A stretch of DNA of 64,000 nt, from NCBI GenBank assembly GCA_044224605.1, contig JBGAKC010000006.1:62001-126000 (forward strand), given 5' to 3'. The notes below the pieces were generated by a model that was given only the letters and a program-made list of their open reading frames with translations, did no database searches and was not told the origin of the DNA. Made by a program: the position numbers and the translations under genes. Source of the stretch: UBA7672 sp044224605 (GTDB lineage: Bacteria; Pseudomonadota; Alphaproteobacteria; Caulobacterales; Hyphomonadaceae). This document shows positions 1-8,876 of this stretch, piece by piece (within the stretch, counting starts at the first letter, position 1; each line of letters begins with the position of its first letter).

Positions 1-1580
1 GTCCACTTGTACTGGCCCGTAACCGGATCGGCGATCTCCATCGCGGCCGCGTACACGAACGGCTTGAAGGACGACCCCGGCTGGCGTTTCGCCTGCATGG
101 CCCGGTTGAACTGGCTGGCCTCGAACGAATAGCCGCCGGCCATCGCGTAGACGCGGCCCGTGTGCGGGTCCATCGCGATGAGCGCGCCCTGCAGCTGCGG
201 GATCTGGCGCAGACGCCAGGGAGCGTTGGCCGCCGGCTTCTTCGACACGGCGTAGTCTGTGATCATCTGCGTCGACACATCCGGCGTCGCATCGCGCGAC
301 ACAAATATCACGTCGCCCGCCTTGATGCCGGTTCCGCCACCCTGCCGCTTGAACGTAGCCGCCCATTTCACGTCGTCGCCGGAAAGCGAGCCAGTGTCGC
401 CGCTGAGAAGCCCGAGTCGCACGCCGTCCTTGCCGGCCGAGCGAACAAGTGCGAGCTGCCAAGTGTTGCCTGCGCCTGCGATCTTTGGACGGTTTTCCTT
501 GTTGTTGGCGAAATCCTTGAGCGACTGCTCGAACTCCTCGTTCGATTGCAGCGTGCCCACAGGGCCACGCCAACCATGACGGCGATCGTAGGTTTCGAGA
601 CCCGCGCGCAGCGCGGTCTGCGCGATCAGCTGCATGTTGGAGTCGAGTGTCGAGCGGATAGAGAGGCCACCTTCGTAGAAGGCCTTCTGCGCGTCCTCGC
701 GGCTTGCAATGCCTCCGAGCTTGTTCTGTTCGCCCAGCGCGAGGATTTCCTTGCGCAGCTCTTCAACGTAGTAGGCGGCCGCCTGGTTCTCGTCTGTGTC
801 GAGGCGATTCACGACCTTCAGCGGCTCGGCGAGCGCCTTGTCGCCGTCGGCCTTCGAGACGTAGCCGTTCGCGACCATGCGCTCGATCACGTAGTTGCGG
901 CGTTCAACGGCGGCTTCCGGATTGGTGTAGGGGTTCACCTTGCCAGGCGCCTGCGGAAGGCCGGCGAGCATCGCACATTCAGCCAACGTCAGCTGCCCCA
1001 GCGACTTGCCAAAATAGTTGAGAGCCGCCGCGCCGACGCCATATGAGCGCCCGCCGAGATAGATCTCGTTCATGTAGAGTTCGAGGATCTGCTCCTTCGA
1101 GAGCTTCTTCTCGATGCGCATCGCGAGCACGGCCTCGCGCACCTTGCGGTCGATCGAGCGCTCGTCGCCGACGAGCATGTTCTTGACAACCTGCTGCGTG
1201 ATGGTCGAGCCGCCCGTCATTCGCTTGCCCTGCAGCGCGTTCAACACGGTGCCGCGGAACATGCCCCACAGGTCGATGCCCGAATGCTCGAAGAAGGTCT
1301 TGTCCTCGGCCGAGATGAAGGCCTGCACCAGCTGGTCAGGGAGTTCTTCCGAGGGAACGTAGACGCGGTGCTGCGTGGCGAACTCGGCGACCAGCTTTCC
1401 ATCGCCCGCGTGCACGCGGCTCATGATCGGCGGTTCGTAGTTCGCCAGCTCGTCCTCGGACGGCAGGTTCTGCGTGACGATGAAGAACCAGATGACAAGG
1501 CCGAGGAACAGGACGCCGACGACGCCTGCGGTCCCGATTAGGATCGTCTTCAAGTTCAAACGAGGCGCCTGGAATTCCAT
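1..1580 (-). CDS. mrcA: Penicillin-binding protein 1A, bifunctional transglycosylase/transpeptidase (partial, C-terminus off the window)
   Basis: Class A PBP that polymerises and cross-links peptidoglycan at the inner membrane. The ATG at 1580 has an in-frame stop two codons upstream, which fixes the start. Visible in order: a cytoplasmic stub, one hydrophobic anchor (residues about 12-35, TILIGTAGVVGVLFLGLVIW), then the GT51 transglycosylase domain with EDKTFFEH and GGSTITQQ, and the start of the transpeptidase domain with the active-site motif SSFK close to the window edge. The KTG motif lies outside. It sits 230 bp downstream of the amidase gene on the same strand; amiC-mrcA next to rne is a familiar alphaproteobacterial arrangement. 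No frameshift is seen. Confidence 0.95.
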   Translation of the reverse strand, partial: MEFQAPRLNLKTILIGTAGVVGVLFLGLVIWFFIVTQNLPSEDELANYEPPIMSRVHAGDGKLVAEFATQHRVYVPSEELPDQLVQAFISAEDKTFFEHSGIDLWGMFRGTVLNALQGKRMTGGSTITQQVVKNMLVGDERSIDRKVREAVLAMRIEKKLSKEQILELYMNEIYLGGRSYGVGAAALNYFGKSLGQLTLAECAMLAGLPQAPGKVNPYTNPEAAVERRNYVIERMVANGYVSKADGDKALAEPLKVVNRLDTDENQAAAYYVEELRKEILALGEQNKLGGIASREDAQKAFYEGGLSIRSTLDSNMQLIAQTALRAGLETYDRRHGWRGPVGTLQSNEEFEQSLKDFANNKENRPKIAGAGNTWQLALVRSAGKDGVRLGLLSGDTGSLSGDDVKWAATFKRQGGGTGIKAGDVIFVSRDATPDVSTQMITDYAVSKKPAANAPWRLRQIPQLQGALIAMDPHTGRVYAMAGGYSFEASQFNRAMQAKRQPGSSFKPFVYAAAMEIADPVTGQYKW

Positions 1581-1810
1581 GTCTCACCGGCTGGGCGCGA
1601 AGGTCGCGCGAAACGGATGACGGCTTTTGCCGTCGGGCGATTGGCGATCGGAATCACCGGGATTTGCGGTGACTTTAAGGCGTTGAATCCGCCTGTAACA
1701 GGGCCATTCCGCGTTAAACTCAGCCCATCTTCGTGAAGCCCTTGTATAGAGCGCGGCCGGCTGCCGCACCTGACAGACAAACCGCCCCAGCCGGGACACG
1801 ATGCAACCCG

Positions 1811-3010
1811 TCAGCGAGCGGCGACCAGACGGGTCTGGCTGTCGAAGAACTGGTCGATGGCGTGTGCGATGCCCTGCACCAGCTTCTTGCGCCTTTTCTC
1901 GGACGTTAGGGCAGCGGTATCGGCCTCGTTTGTCATGAAGCCCATTTCCAGCAGCGCCGCAGGCACATCCGGGCTGAGCAGGACGTAGAAGCCGCGCTTC
2001 CGATGCGTATTTTCGAGCGTTGGCCACTGCGCCTCGGCCAGCGACGCCGCCAGCATCTGCGCAAACCGCGCCGACTGGTTCTTGGTCTCACGCTGCACGA
2101 GGTCGGCGAGGATCTGGTTCACCATCTCCGGGCGCGAGGAATCCACTTCGACATCGAGGATCCAGTCATTGTGCTTCCGTTCGCCATCGACCCGCTTTTC
2201 GCCCTCGGGCGACAGCGTATAGACCGATGCGCCGCTGGTTGAGGCTTTCCCGCCGGCATCGGCATGCAGGGCAATGAACAGGTCGGCGCCGAGGTTTCGC
2301 GCCTTGGTGACGCGGTCTTCCAGCTCGATGAAAACGTCCGACGATCGCGTCATCGCCACATCATAGCGATCGGAAGCCAGTAATTCGTCGCGAAGCTGTG
2401 TGGCGATGGCCAGCGTGATGTCCTTCTCGCGCAGCCCATCCTTTGAACTGGCGCCGGGATCTTTGCCGCCATGCCCGGGGTCAATGACGATCAGCGGCTT
2501 CCGCGTCGATTGCTGCGCGACAGGCTGCGGACCCGCATTCACCGCATTGGCTGCAGCGGTGAAAGCCTCGGCTGTGACCGCATCAAGATCGAGAACGATG
2601 CGGTGGTTCTCGTTCTTTGCTTTCGGCGCCAAAACGAATTCGCGCGAGACAAGCGCCGGCTTGGCCAGATCGAGAACCAGCCGCGAAGTCGTGGCGGTGT
2701 TCTGAGCGTAGCGATAGCCGGCGACGAGACCGTTGCCCTTGCCCGAGCCGGATTCAGACATCAGTCCGTTGATGGACCAGCGCACGCGTGGCAGGTCGAT
2801 CACGACGCGGCGCGTGCCCGCTGCCAGCACGAAGACGTGGTATTTCAAAGGGGTGTCGGCCTCGACGACCACTCGCGTCGCCCCGCCTTCACCGCCGACC
2901 TTCACCGACAGCACGCGCCCGACAGGCGGATCGGCCAGCGCGCCCGGCGTGCTCGCCGCGAGGGACATGAGTCCCAGCGCCAACATCAATCTGCACAACC
3001 ACGCCCACAC
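1811..3010 (-). CDS. amiC: N-acetylmuramoyl-L-alanine amidase, AMIN + Amidase_3 (AmiC type)
   Basis: Periplasmic zinc amidase that cleaves the lactyl-peptide bond during cell separation. The 399-residue product has a signal peptide (hydrophobic stretch, ALA cleavage region near residue 26), an AMIN domain (about 30-145) that targets septal wall, and an Amidase_3 domain (about 170-390) opening with VIDPGHGGKDPG (first Zn His) and containing ALHADA and a late glutamate in LLEMGFMTN. The start is taken as GTG at 3010 because GAAGGA lies upstream; ATG at 2986 would also leave a working signal peptide. It is followed by mrcA on the same strand. Confidence 0.93.
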   Translation of the reverse strand: MWAWLCRLMLALGLMSLAASTPGALADPPVGRVLSVKVGGEGGATRVVVEADTPLKYHVFVLAAGTRRVVIDLPRVRWSINGLMSESGSGKGNGLVAGYRYAQNTATTSRLVLDLAKPALVSREFVLAPKAKNENHRIVLDLDAVTAEAFTAAANAVNAGPQPVAQQSTRKPLIVIDPGHGGKDPGASSKDGLREKDITLAIATQLRDELLASDRYDVAMTRSSDVFIELEDRVTKARNLGADLFIALHADAGGKASTSGASVYTLSPEGEKRVDGERKHNDWILDVEVDSSRPEMVNQILADLVQRETKNQSARFAQMLAASLAEAQWPTLENTHRKRGFYVLLSPDVPAALLEMGFMTNEADTAALTSEKRRKKLVQGIAHAIDQFFDSQTRLVAAR

Positions 3011-3163
3011 GCCAGTCGCGTCCTTCAGGATGCCTTGCGGGTCTTCTGACCTCAGCCAGCGTTACGGGCATGTCGTTAACTCTTGGTTGGGAACCGCGAG
3101 GGCGCTCGACTTCCCATAAATTTTCGGCTGATCTGCATCCACACACCGCTGGCGGGGCGCGTG

Positions 3164-3667
3164 ATGAGAGTGAATTCCGCCATGCCCGCTGCACGTCGCC
3201 TGACGCTTGCCATGCTCCCTCTCGCCTTCGCCGCCTGCGCAACGGGTCCGCTGACGCTGGACGATGATCTCATCCTGCCTGGGGAACGCATCGGCGAGGT
3301 TAAGATCGGGATGCCTCTGGCAAACCTCCTGGCCGTGAAAGGCAATCCCAGCACCACCGAACCCATCAAAGGGACGGAAGCCACCACCTACACCTTCCCG
3401 GATGGGCTGACGGTGGGAGCGCACGATGAGGTCTATTGGATCATAGCCGAGGACGCCCGCTATCATACCAGCAACGGCGTCCGCCCTGGCGTCGAGCAGA
3501 TCTTCGCCCGCGCTTCATTCGGCAAACCCCGCTGCGTGGAAAGTCGTGACAAAACAACGATCTATGACTATGGGAACATCTATTTTGACGTGGACAACAC
3601 GCTCGGAAAGGTCATCAGGGTCGGCGTCGTCGGCCAGAACCGGACCTGCGCCAAAGGGTCGTGGTAG
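3164..3667 (+). CDS. Small outer-membrane-type lipoprotein, unknown function
   Basis: 167-residue protein with an N-terminal signal peptide ending in a lipobox (LAFAAC) about 25 residues in, so it is probably a lipoprotein. The mature part contains a repeat-free stretch with GEVKIGMPLANLLAVKGNP and ends in a Cys-containing tail (RTCAKGSW). The GEVKIGM...L...G pattern resembles SmpA/BamE-like folds, but this is only a resemblance. The reading frame is open upstream to 3083; ATG 3164 or 3182 is preferred because the signal peptide then lies at the N-terminus. It lies between the diverging amiC and rne. Confidence 0.7.
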   Translation: MRVNSAMPAARRLTLAMLPLAFAACATGPLTLDDDLILPGERIGEVKIGMPLANLLAVKGNPSTTEPIKGTEATTYTFPDGLTVGAHDEVYWIIAEDARYHTSNGVRPGVEQIFARASFGKPRCVESRDKTTIYDYGNIYFDVDNTLGKVIRVGVVGQNRTCAKGSW

Positions 3668-4056
3668 CAAAAAGACACACAAAATCAAGGCTCAGAACTT
3701 CTGCCAAGGGTTCGCGGCATGTGGATAAATGGCGGTGCGGCGAGTTCCGCCCTTTTACTTCCGGCCCAATGGGTGCATAGGTGAGTCCCAAGGCCGGTCC
3801 CTTTGACCGCCTTTCGCGCCCTTCGCGACGGGTTTTCCGAAATCCCCAAGTGATAGAGGGCGTTAGCCGGTTTCGAGCGTTTCGGAGGTCAGCGATTCCG
3901 CTGCCTCCATGGCTAGGGCAATTATGAACGCGATTTCGCGAGATTCAGCCAGCCCGACCAGACGCCGAGACCCCTCGTCACCTGCTCACCGCAACATTCA
4001 TCAGGCCGTGGCCGCGCTTTCGCGCGCCGCCTGCACTTACGAAGAGGTTTCCCTAC
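3668..4056 (+). promoter_or_regulatory. Long 5' leader region of rne
   Basis: 389 bp without a convincing gene between the lipoprotein stop and the rne start. It contains several GC-rich self-complementary stretches (for example GGCGG...CCGCC near 3731-3753) and no T-rich terminator. RNase E mRNAs in other bacteria have long leaders through which the enzyme controls its own synthesis; a similar role here is inference. The last bases before the ATG (GAAGAGG) provide a modest ribosome binding site. Confidence 0.4.
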
Positions 4057-6510
4057 ATGAGCAAGCTCATGCTTATCGATGCGACCCATCCGGAGGAGAC
4101 CCGGGTGGCCGTCGTCAACAACGGCCAGATCGAAGACTTTGATTTCGAAGCCCGGAACAAGAGACAGCTCCGGGGCAACATCTATCTCGCCAAGGTAACG
4201 CGGGTCGAACCGTCGCTGCAGGCGGCGTTCGTCGACTACGGCGGCAACCGCCACGGCTTCCTGGCCTTCTCCGAAATCCATCCCGACTACTACCAGATCC
4301 CGAAAGAGGATCGCGAAGCCCTGCTTGCAGAAGCCGAAGAGGAAGACGCATCCGACAGCGACAACGAAGAAGAGGATGACGAGGACGCCGAAGAGGAAGC
4401 CGAGCGCAAGCAGAACCGCCGCAACGCTCTCTTCCAGCGCAAGTACAAGATCCAGGAAGTCATCCGCCGCCGGCAGGTGATGCTCGTTCAGGTCGTAAAG
4501 GAAGAGCGCGGCAACAAGGGCGCCGCTCTCACCACCTATCTCTCGCTCGCCGGCCGTTACTGCGTGCTGATGCCCAACACCTCGCGCGGCGGCGGCATCT
4601 CCCGAAAAATCACCAACGCCTCCGACCGTAAGCGCCTGAAAGCCATCACTTCCGAGTTCGAGGTGCCTCGCGGCGCCGGCCTGATCGTCCGCACCGCGGG
4701 CGCCAAGCGCACCAAGACGGAAGTTCGCCGCGACTTCGAATACCTCACCAAGCTCTGGCAGCAGATCGTCGGCAAGACGATGGAGTCGATGGCCCCCGCC
4801 CTTATCCATGAGGAAGGCCACCTCGTACTGCGCGCGGTGCGCGATCTCTACGACAAGGATGTCGAAAGGATCATCGTCGAGGGAGATGAGGCCTACAACG
4901 AGGCCCGCACCTTCGTGAAAATGCTGATGCCGTCCCACACGCGGAAGGTCGTGCAGCATGAGGATAACGGACCGCTATTCGTTGTCACCGGCGTCGAGGA
5001 CCAACTCGAAGGCATCTATTCGCCGACCGTCCAGCTACCGTCAGGCGGCTACATCGTCATCAACCAGACCGAGGCGCTGGTCGCCATCGATGTGAACTCC
5101 GGCAAGGCGACACGCGAGCGTAACGTTGAGGCCACAGCCCTCAAAACCAATCTCGAAGCGGCTGCCGAAGCCTGCCGACAGATGCGCCTGCGCGACCTTG
5201 CCGGTCTTGTCGTGATCGATTTCATCGACATGGAAGACAACAAGAACAATCGCGCTGTCGAAAAGAAGATGAAGGACTGCCTGAAGATCGATCGCGCGCG
5301 CGTGCAGACAGGTCGCATTTCGCAGTTTGGCCTTTTCGAGATTTCCCGCCAGCGCCGCCGTGCCGGAGTACTCGAACTGTCATCTGAACCTTGCGATCAT
5401 TGCGGCGGGACCGGCCGCATGCGGTCGATCGAGAGCGCCGCCATCCAGTTGCTGCGAACGGTTGAAGCCCGCGCCGCGGATGACCGCGTCGAGAGCGTAC
5501 ATGTTGATGCGGCGCCCGAAGTCGCGCTCTATCTCCTCAACGAAAAACGTTCGTCTATCGCCGACATCGAGTCCGATTGCCACGTAGCCGTGCGCATCGA
5601 AGCGGATGAGGACCTCAAGACCGGCGAATTCAAGATCGAAGGGCGGGCCGACGGCAACGTCATCCAGCCGCGCCCGATGCAACCCATCGATCTCCGTAAA
5701 CTCAAACCCCTGCCGCCGCCGGCGCCAGATGAGATCGAGGAGGAAGACGAAGAAATCATCGAGGATACGGACGACGAGTCCGGCGATGAGCATGACGAGC
5801 ATGATCACGATGATGATGAAGACAGCGAGGATGAAGCCTCGTCCGATGCCGAGGACGAAGACGACGATGACCGCAGCGGACGCCGTGGACGTCGTGGACG
5901 TCGCGGTGGCCGTCGCCGCCGCGGCGGACGCGACCGCGAGTCGACCGGCCTCGAGATCGTCGAGCCGTCAGATGAAGAAGCAGCGCCGATCGCCGCACGC
6001 GAGGATGGCGGGCGCGACCGTGACGATGGCCGTGGTGGACGCCGCCGTCGTCGTCGTGGCGGACGCGACCGTGACCGTGGCGGCGATCGCAACCGGACGC
6101 CGGATATCGCGACCGACGGCGGCGAAATGCTCGACGCCATCGCTTCGGCTCCGTTCCTGACCTTCGCTGCGCCGGTTATTGCCGACGAATCCCCGGCTGA
6201 AAGCACGCCACCTCCAGTCCAGGTCGCGCCCATGGAGACTGTGCCCGTGTTCGCCGCCCCCCCGCAAAGCGAACCGCAGCCCGCTGAAACTGCGTCGGAA
6301 AGTCCGAAACCGGCGCCAGCGCCGGTTGAACACGAAATCGCCGCAACCGCAGCCGAGCCTGCGCCGGTCGAAACCGTGGCGCCGCCCGCACCGGAAACTG
6401 CCGCAGAAGTCCGTCGCCACGCCATTCACGGCTCGCCGGATGAACCAGCTGCAGCTCCGGAAAATGCCCCCCGCAAGGCGGGCTGGTGGAGCCGCCGCAA
6501 GACGGGCTGA
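4057..6510 (+). CDS. rne: Ribonuclease E
   Basis: Endoribonuclease and scaffold of the RNA degradosome. 817 residues. The S1 domain (about 36-130) is interrupted by an acidic insert (about 91-115, DSDNEEEDDEDAEEE) typical of alphaproteobacteria. The DNase-I-like catalytic part has AIDVNSG (about 344) and DFIDM (about 388), which carry the Mg-binding aspartates, then the zinc-link CDHCGG (about 445). From about 560 the tail is disordered: acidic runs, then Arg/Gly blocks (RRGRRGRRGG) for RNA binding, a Pro/Ala stretch, and a terminal GWWSRR. A GWW motif at this place binds PNPase in Caulobacter RNase E. The length is normal for the group. Confidence 0.97.
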   Translation: MSKLMLIDATHPEETRVAVVNNGQIEDFDFEARNKRQLRGNIYLAKVTRVEPSLQAAFVDYGGNRHGFLAFSEIHPDYYQIPKEDREALLAEAEEEDASDSDNEEEDDEDAEEEAERKQNRRNALFQRKYKIQEVIRRRQVMLVQVVKEERGNKGAALTTYLSLAGRYCVLMPNTSRGGGISRKITNASDRKRLKAITSEFEVPRGAGLIVRTAGAKRTKTEVRRDFEYLTKLWQQIVGKTMESMAPALIHEEGHLVLRAVRDLYDKDVERIIVEGDEAYNEARTFVKMLMPSHTRKVVQHEDNGPLFVVTGVEDQLEGIYSPTVQLPSGGYIVINQTEALVAIDVNSGKATRERNVEATALKTNLEAAAEACRQMRLRDLAGLVVIDFIDMEDNKNNRAVEKKMKDCLKIDRARVQTGRISQFGLFEISRQRRRAGVLELSSEPCDHCGGTGRMRSIESAAIQLLRTVEARAADDRVESVHVDAAPEVALYLLNEKRSSIADIESDCHVAVRIEADEDLKTGEFKIEGRADGNVIQPRPMQPIDLRKLKPLPPPAPDEIEEEDEEIIEDTDDESGDEHDEHDHDDDEDSEDEASSDAEDEDDDDRSGRRGRRGRRGGRRRRGGRDRESTGLEIVEPSDEEAAPIAAREDGGRDRDDGRGGRRRRRRGGRDRDRGGDRNRTPDIATDGGEMLDAIASAPFLTFAAPVIADESPAESTPPPVQVAPMETVPVFAAPPQSEPQPAETASESPKPAPAPVEHEIAATAAEPAPVETVAPPAPETAAEVRRHAIHGSPDEPAAAPENAPRKAGWWSRRKTG

Positions 6511-6609
6511 GGCTGAGGTCAGCCGGAGCCGGACTGCCGCCCCGGGTTTGATTATCCTCCGCCGGGGGATAGTTTTCCGCCGGGAGAACGGACTGAAGGA
6601 GGCGCCTGG

Positions 6610-8043
6610 ATGAGCCTTGTGAAACGGTTCCTGCGTGTTGTCGCCGGCCCGGTGCTGGCAGTGGCGTTGCCTTTCACGGCTTCGGCGCAGGGCCTCATCC
6701 GAGATGCGGAGATCGAGCAGATCCTGCGCGAGTACGGCGACCCGCTGTTCGAAGCCGCGGGCCTCAAGCCATCCGACGTCAACATCTATATCGTGCAGGA
6801 CGACACCCTGAACGCCTTCGTCGCGGGCGGACAGAACCTGTTCCTCCACACCGGCCTCATCATGGAGACGAAGACGCCTGAAGAGTTGAAAGGCGTCATG
6901 GCTCACGAGACGGGCCACATCGCGCTCGGCCACGGCGTCACGCGCGAGATGCAGGCTGGCGGCGCCTTCCAGAGCACCTCGCTCATCACCATGGGCCTTG
7001 GCGCCCTCGCCCTCTTCGCGGGTGCGCCGGACGCCGCCATGGCGCTGTTCGGCAGCGCCAGCCAGTTCGGCATGCTGGCGGCCTTCAAGTTCACCCGCGC
7101 CGAGGAAAGCGCCGCTGACCAGTTCGGCCTCAACGTTCTGGAGACCACGCACCAGTCAGCCGATGGATTGCCAGGCTTTATGGAACACTTCCGCTATGAA
7201 GAGCTGATGTCGGAAAGCCGCCGCGACCCGTACTTCCGCTCGCACCCGATCTCCACGGACCGCATCGCAGCGCTGACCAAACGCGCGGCCGCGATCACCG
7301 CGAAATCCCAGCCGCAGGATCCCAGGACGATCGAACAATTGGCGATGATGAAGGCGAAGCTTGTCGGCTTTATCGGACCACCGGCGCGCGTCATGTCACG
7401 ATACCCGGCTTCCGATCAGTCCCTGCCTGCGAAGTATGCCCGCGCGATCGCGGCCTATCGCGCCGTCGACATCAAGGCGGCCCTTACGATGACCGACGAA
7501 CTGATCGCGGCGAAACCGGACGATCCGTATTTCTACGAGCTGAAGGGCCAGATCCTGTTCGAGAGCGGAAAGTCGCTCGAATCGATCGGACCGCACCGCA
7601 AGTCGGTCGAGCTGGCGCCGCGTCAACCGTTGCTGAAAGTGAACCTCGCCCGGTCGCTGGCGGCGATCAAGGACAAGGACTGCGTCGAGAAGAACGAAGG
7701 TCCGCCAATCCCTTCGAATGCCTGCATCACCGAAGCCGAAGGCCTGCTGATCGACGCCCTGGCTCAGGAGCCGGATAACGCCTTCGCCTGGAACCAGCTA
7801 GCCGCGGTCTATGCCAAACAGGGCCGGATCGGCGATGCGGACCTTGCGACGGCCGAAGAGGCCTATCAGGTCGGCGACATGGCTCGCGCCCACGTCTTCG
7901 CCGCCCGTGCGCGTGACAAGCTGAAGCTGGATACGCCCAACGGCCAGCGTGCGGACGACATCATGGCGCTGTCCGACCCGCGCAACATGCACAAGGGCGC
8001 CCGGCCGGGCCTTACAGGTCTCACGCTGCACACCCAACATTGA
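6610..8043 (+). CDS. M48 family metalloprotease with TPR domain (BepA/YfgC type)
   Basis: Periplasmic zinc protease and chaperone of outer-membrane protein assembly. 477 residues. A cleavable signal peptide (residues 1-26, ending TASA) is followed by an M48 domain with HETGH (H about 99) and a downstream glutamate in AEESAADQ (about 165) as third ligand. The C-terminal half (about 275-470) is made of TPR-like helices (YFYELKGQILFESGK, NAFAWNQLAAVYAKQG). AAGGAGG eight bases before the ATG is a strong ribosome binding site. The next gene, a DsbA-like lipoprotein 74 bp downstream, suits joint work on envelope proteins; BepA itself is known to assist disulfide rearrangement of LptD. Confidence 0.88.
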   Translation: MSLVKRFLRVVAGPVLAVALPFTASAQGLIRDAEIEQILREYGDPLFEAAGLKPSDVNIYIVQDDTLNAFVAGGQNLFLHTGLIMETKTPEELKGVMAHETGHIALGHGVTREMQAGGAFQSTSLITMGLGALALFAGAPDAAMALFGSASQFGMLAAFKFTRAEESAADQFGLNVLETTHQSADGLPGFMEHFRYEELMSESRRDPYFRSHPISTDRIAALTKRAAAITAKSQPQDPRTIEQLAMMKAKLVGFIGPPARVMSRYPASDQSLPAKYARAIAAYRAVDIKAALTMTDELIAAKPDDPYFYELKGQILFESGKSLESIGPHRKSVELAPRQPLLKVNLARSLAAIKDKDCVEKNEGPPIPSNACITEAEGLLIDALAQEPDNAFAWNQLAAVYAKQGRIGDADLATAEEAYQVGDMARAHVFAARARDKLKLDTPNGQRADDIMALSDPRNMHKGARPGLTGLTLHTQH

Positions 8044-8117
8044 TGATGGAATCCGGGCGTTCCGGACCATATATGATCGAGAAAGAGACGGGCCGTTTCG
8101 CCCGGAAGGACTGAACG

Positions 8118-8876
8118 ATGACCATCAAGCTTCTCTCCGCCGTTGCACTGGCCGCAGGCCTCACGGCCTGTTCGCAGGGCGACAAGGCCGTGAAGGCCCC
8201 CGACAGCATCGACCGCATGTCGCGCGCCGAGGTCGAGGCAATCGTGAAGGACATGTTCCTGAAGGAACCGGAGTTCCTCGAGCAGGTCGTCGCCAAGCTT
8301 GAAGAGAACAAATCCGCTGCACAGGCCAAGGCCGCCGAGGAAGGCTGGGCCAAGCTAGCGAAGAATGAAGCGGGCGATCCTGCGCTGGGGCCCGCCAACG
8401 CGCCGATCACGATCGTTGAGTTCACCGACTACAACTGCGGCTACTGCAAGCACGCCGTCGAATGGGTCATGAAGCAGGTCGACGACCGTCGTGGCGATAT
8501 CCGCCTCGTGGTCAAGGAATCCGCCGTCCGCGGCACGAACTCGGAGCTGGCGGCCGCAGCCGCCCTGGCGGCGCAGAAGCAGGGCAAGTGGCGCGAGATG
8601 CACATCGCCCTGATGCGCGTGCCGGCCAACGCCTTCACGCAGGAGATCATCGAGACCATCGCCAAGTCGATGGCCCTCGACATGAATCGCTTCAAGACCG
8701 ACATGGCCTCCAAGGACATCAAGGATCGCGTCCAGCGTTCGATCGACGAGTACGCCAAGATCGGCCTTGAAGGCACGCCGACCTTCTTCATCAACGGCAC
8801 CTATGTCGGCGGCTTCGGCGAGGATCACCTCAACGACGTCGTGAAGCAGGCGCGCGAAAAAGCGAAGAAGGCCTAG
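8118..8876 (+). CDS. DsbA-family thiol:disulfide oxidoreductase, lipoprotein
   Basis: 252-residue thioredoxin-fold protein. The N-terminus is a signal peptide ending in a lipobox (GLTAC), so it is likely tethered to a membrane. A helical segment (about 33-85, rich in Lys/Glu) precedes the thioredoxin domain, as in ScsC-like proteins where it mediates oligomerisation. The active site is CGYC (about 107-110), and the cis-Pro loop is EGTPTFFING. It may act as oxidase or isomerase; the sequence does not decide. GAAGGA precedes the ATG. Its TAG stop overlaps the stop of the convergent thiG within CTAG (8873-8876). Confidence 0.88.
   Translation: MTIKLLSAVALAAGLTACSQGDKAVKAPDSIDRMSRAEVEAIVKDMFLKEPEFLEQVVAKLEENKSAAQAKAAEEGWAKLAKNEAGDPALGPANAPITIVEFTDYNCGYCKHAVEWVMKQVDDRRGDIRLVVKESAVRGTNSELAAAAALAAQKQGKWREMHIALMRVPANAFTQEIIETIAKSMALDMNRFKTDMASKDIKDRVQRSIDEYAKIGLEGTPTFFINGTYVGGFGEDHLNDVVKQAREKAKKA

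Noticed and set aside
3922..4959. 345-codon minus-strand frame
   Set aside because: Antisense to the rne leader and coding region; its product is a repetitive mirror of the acidic insert.
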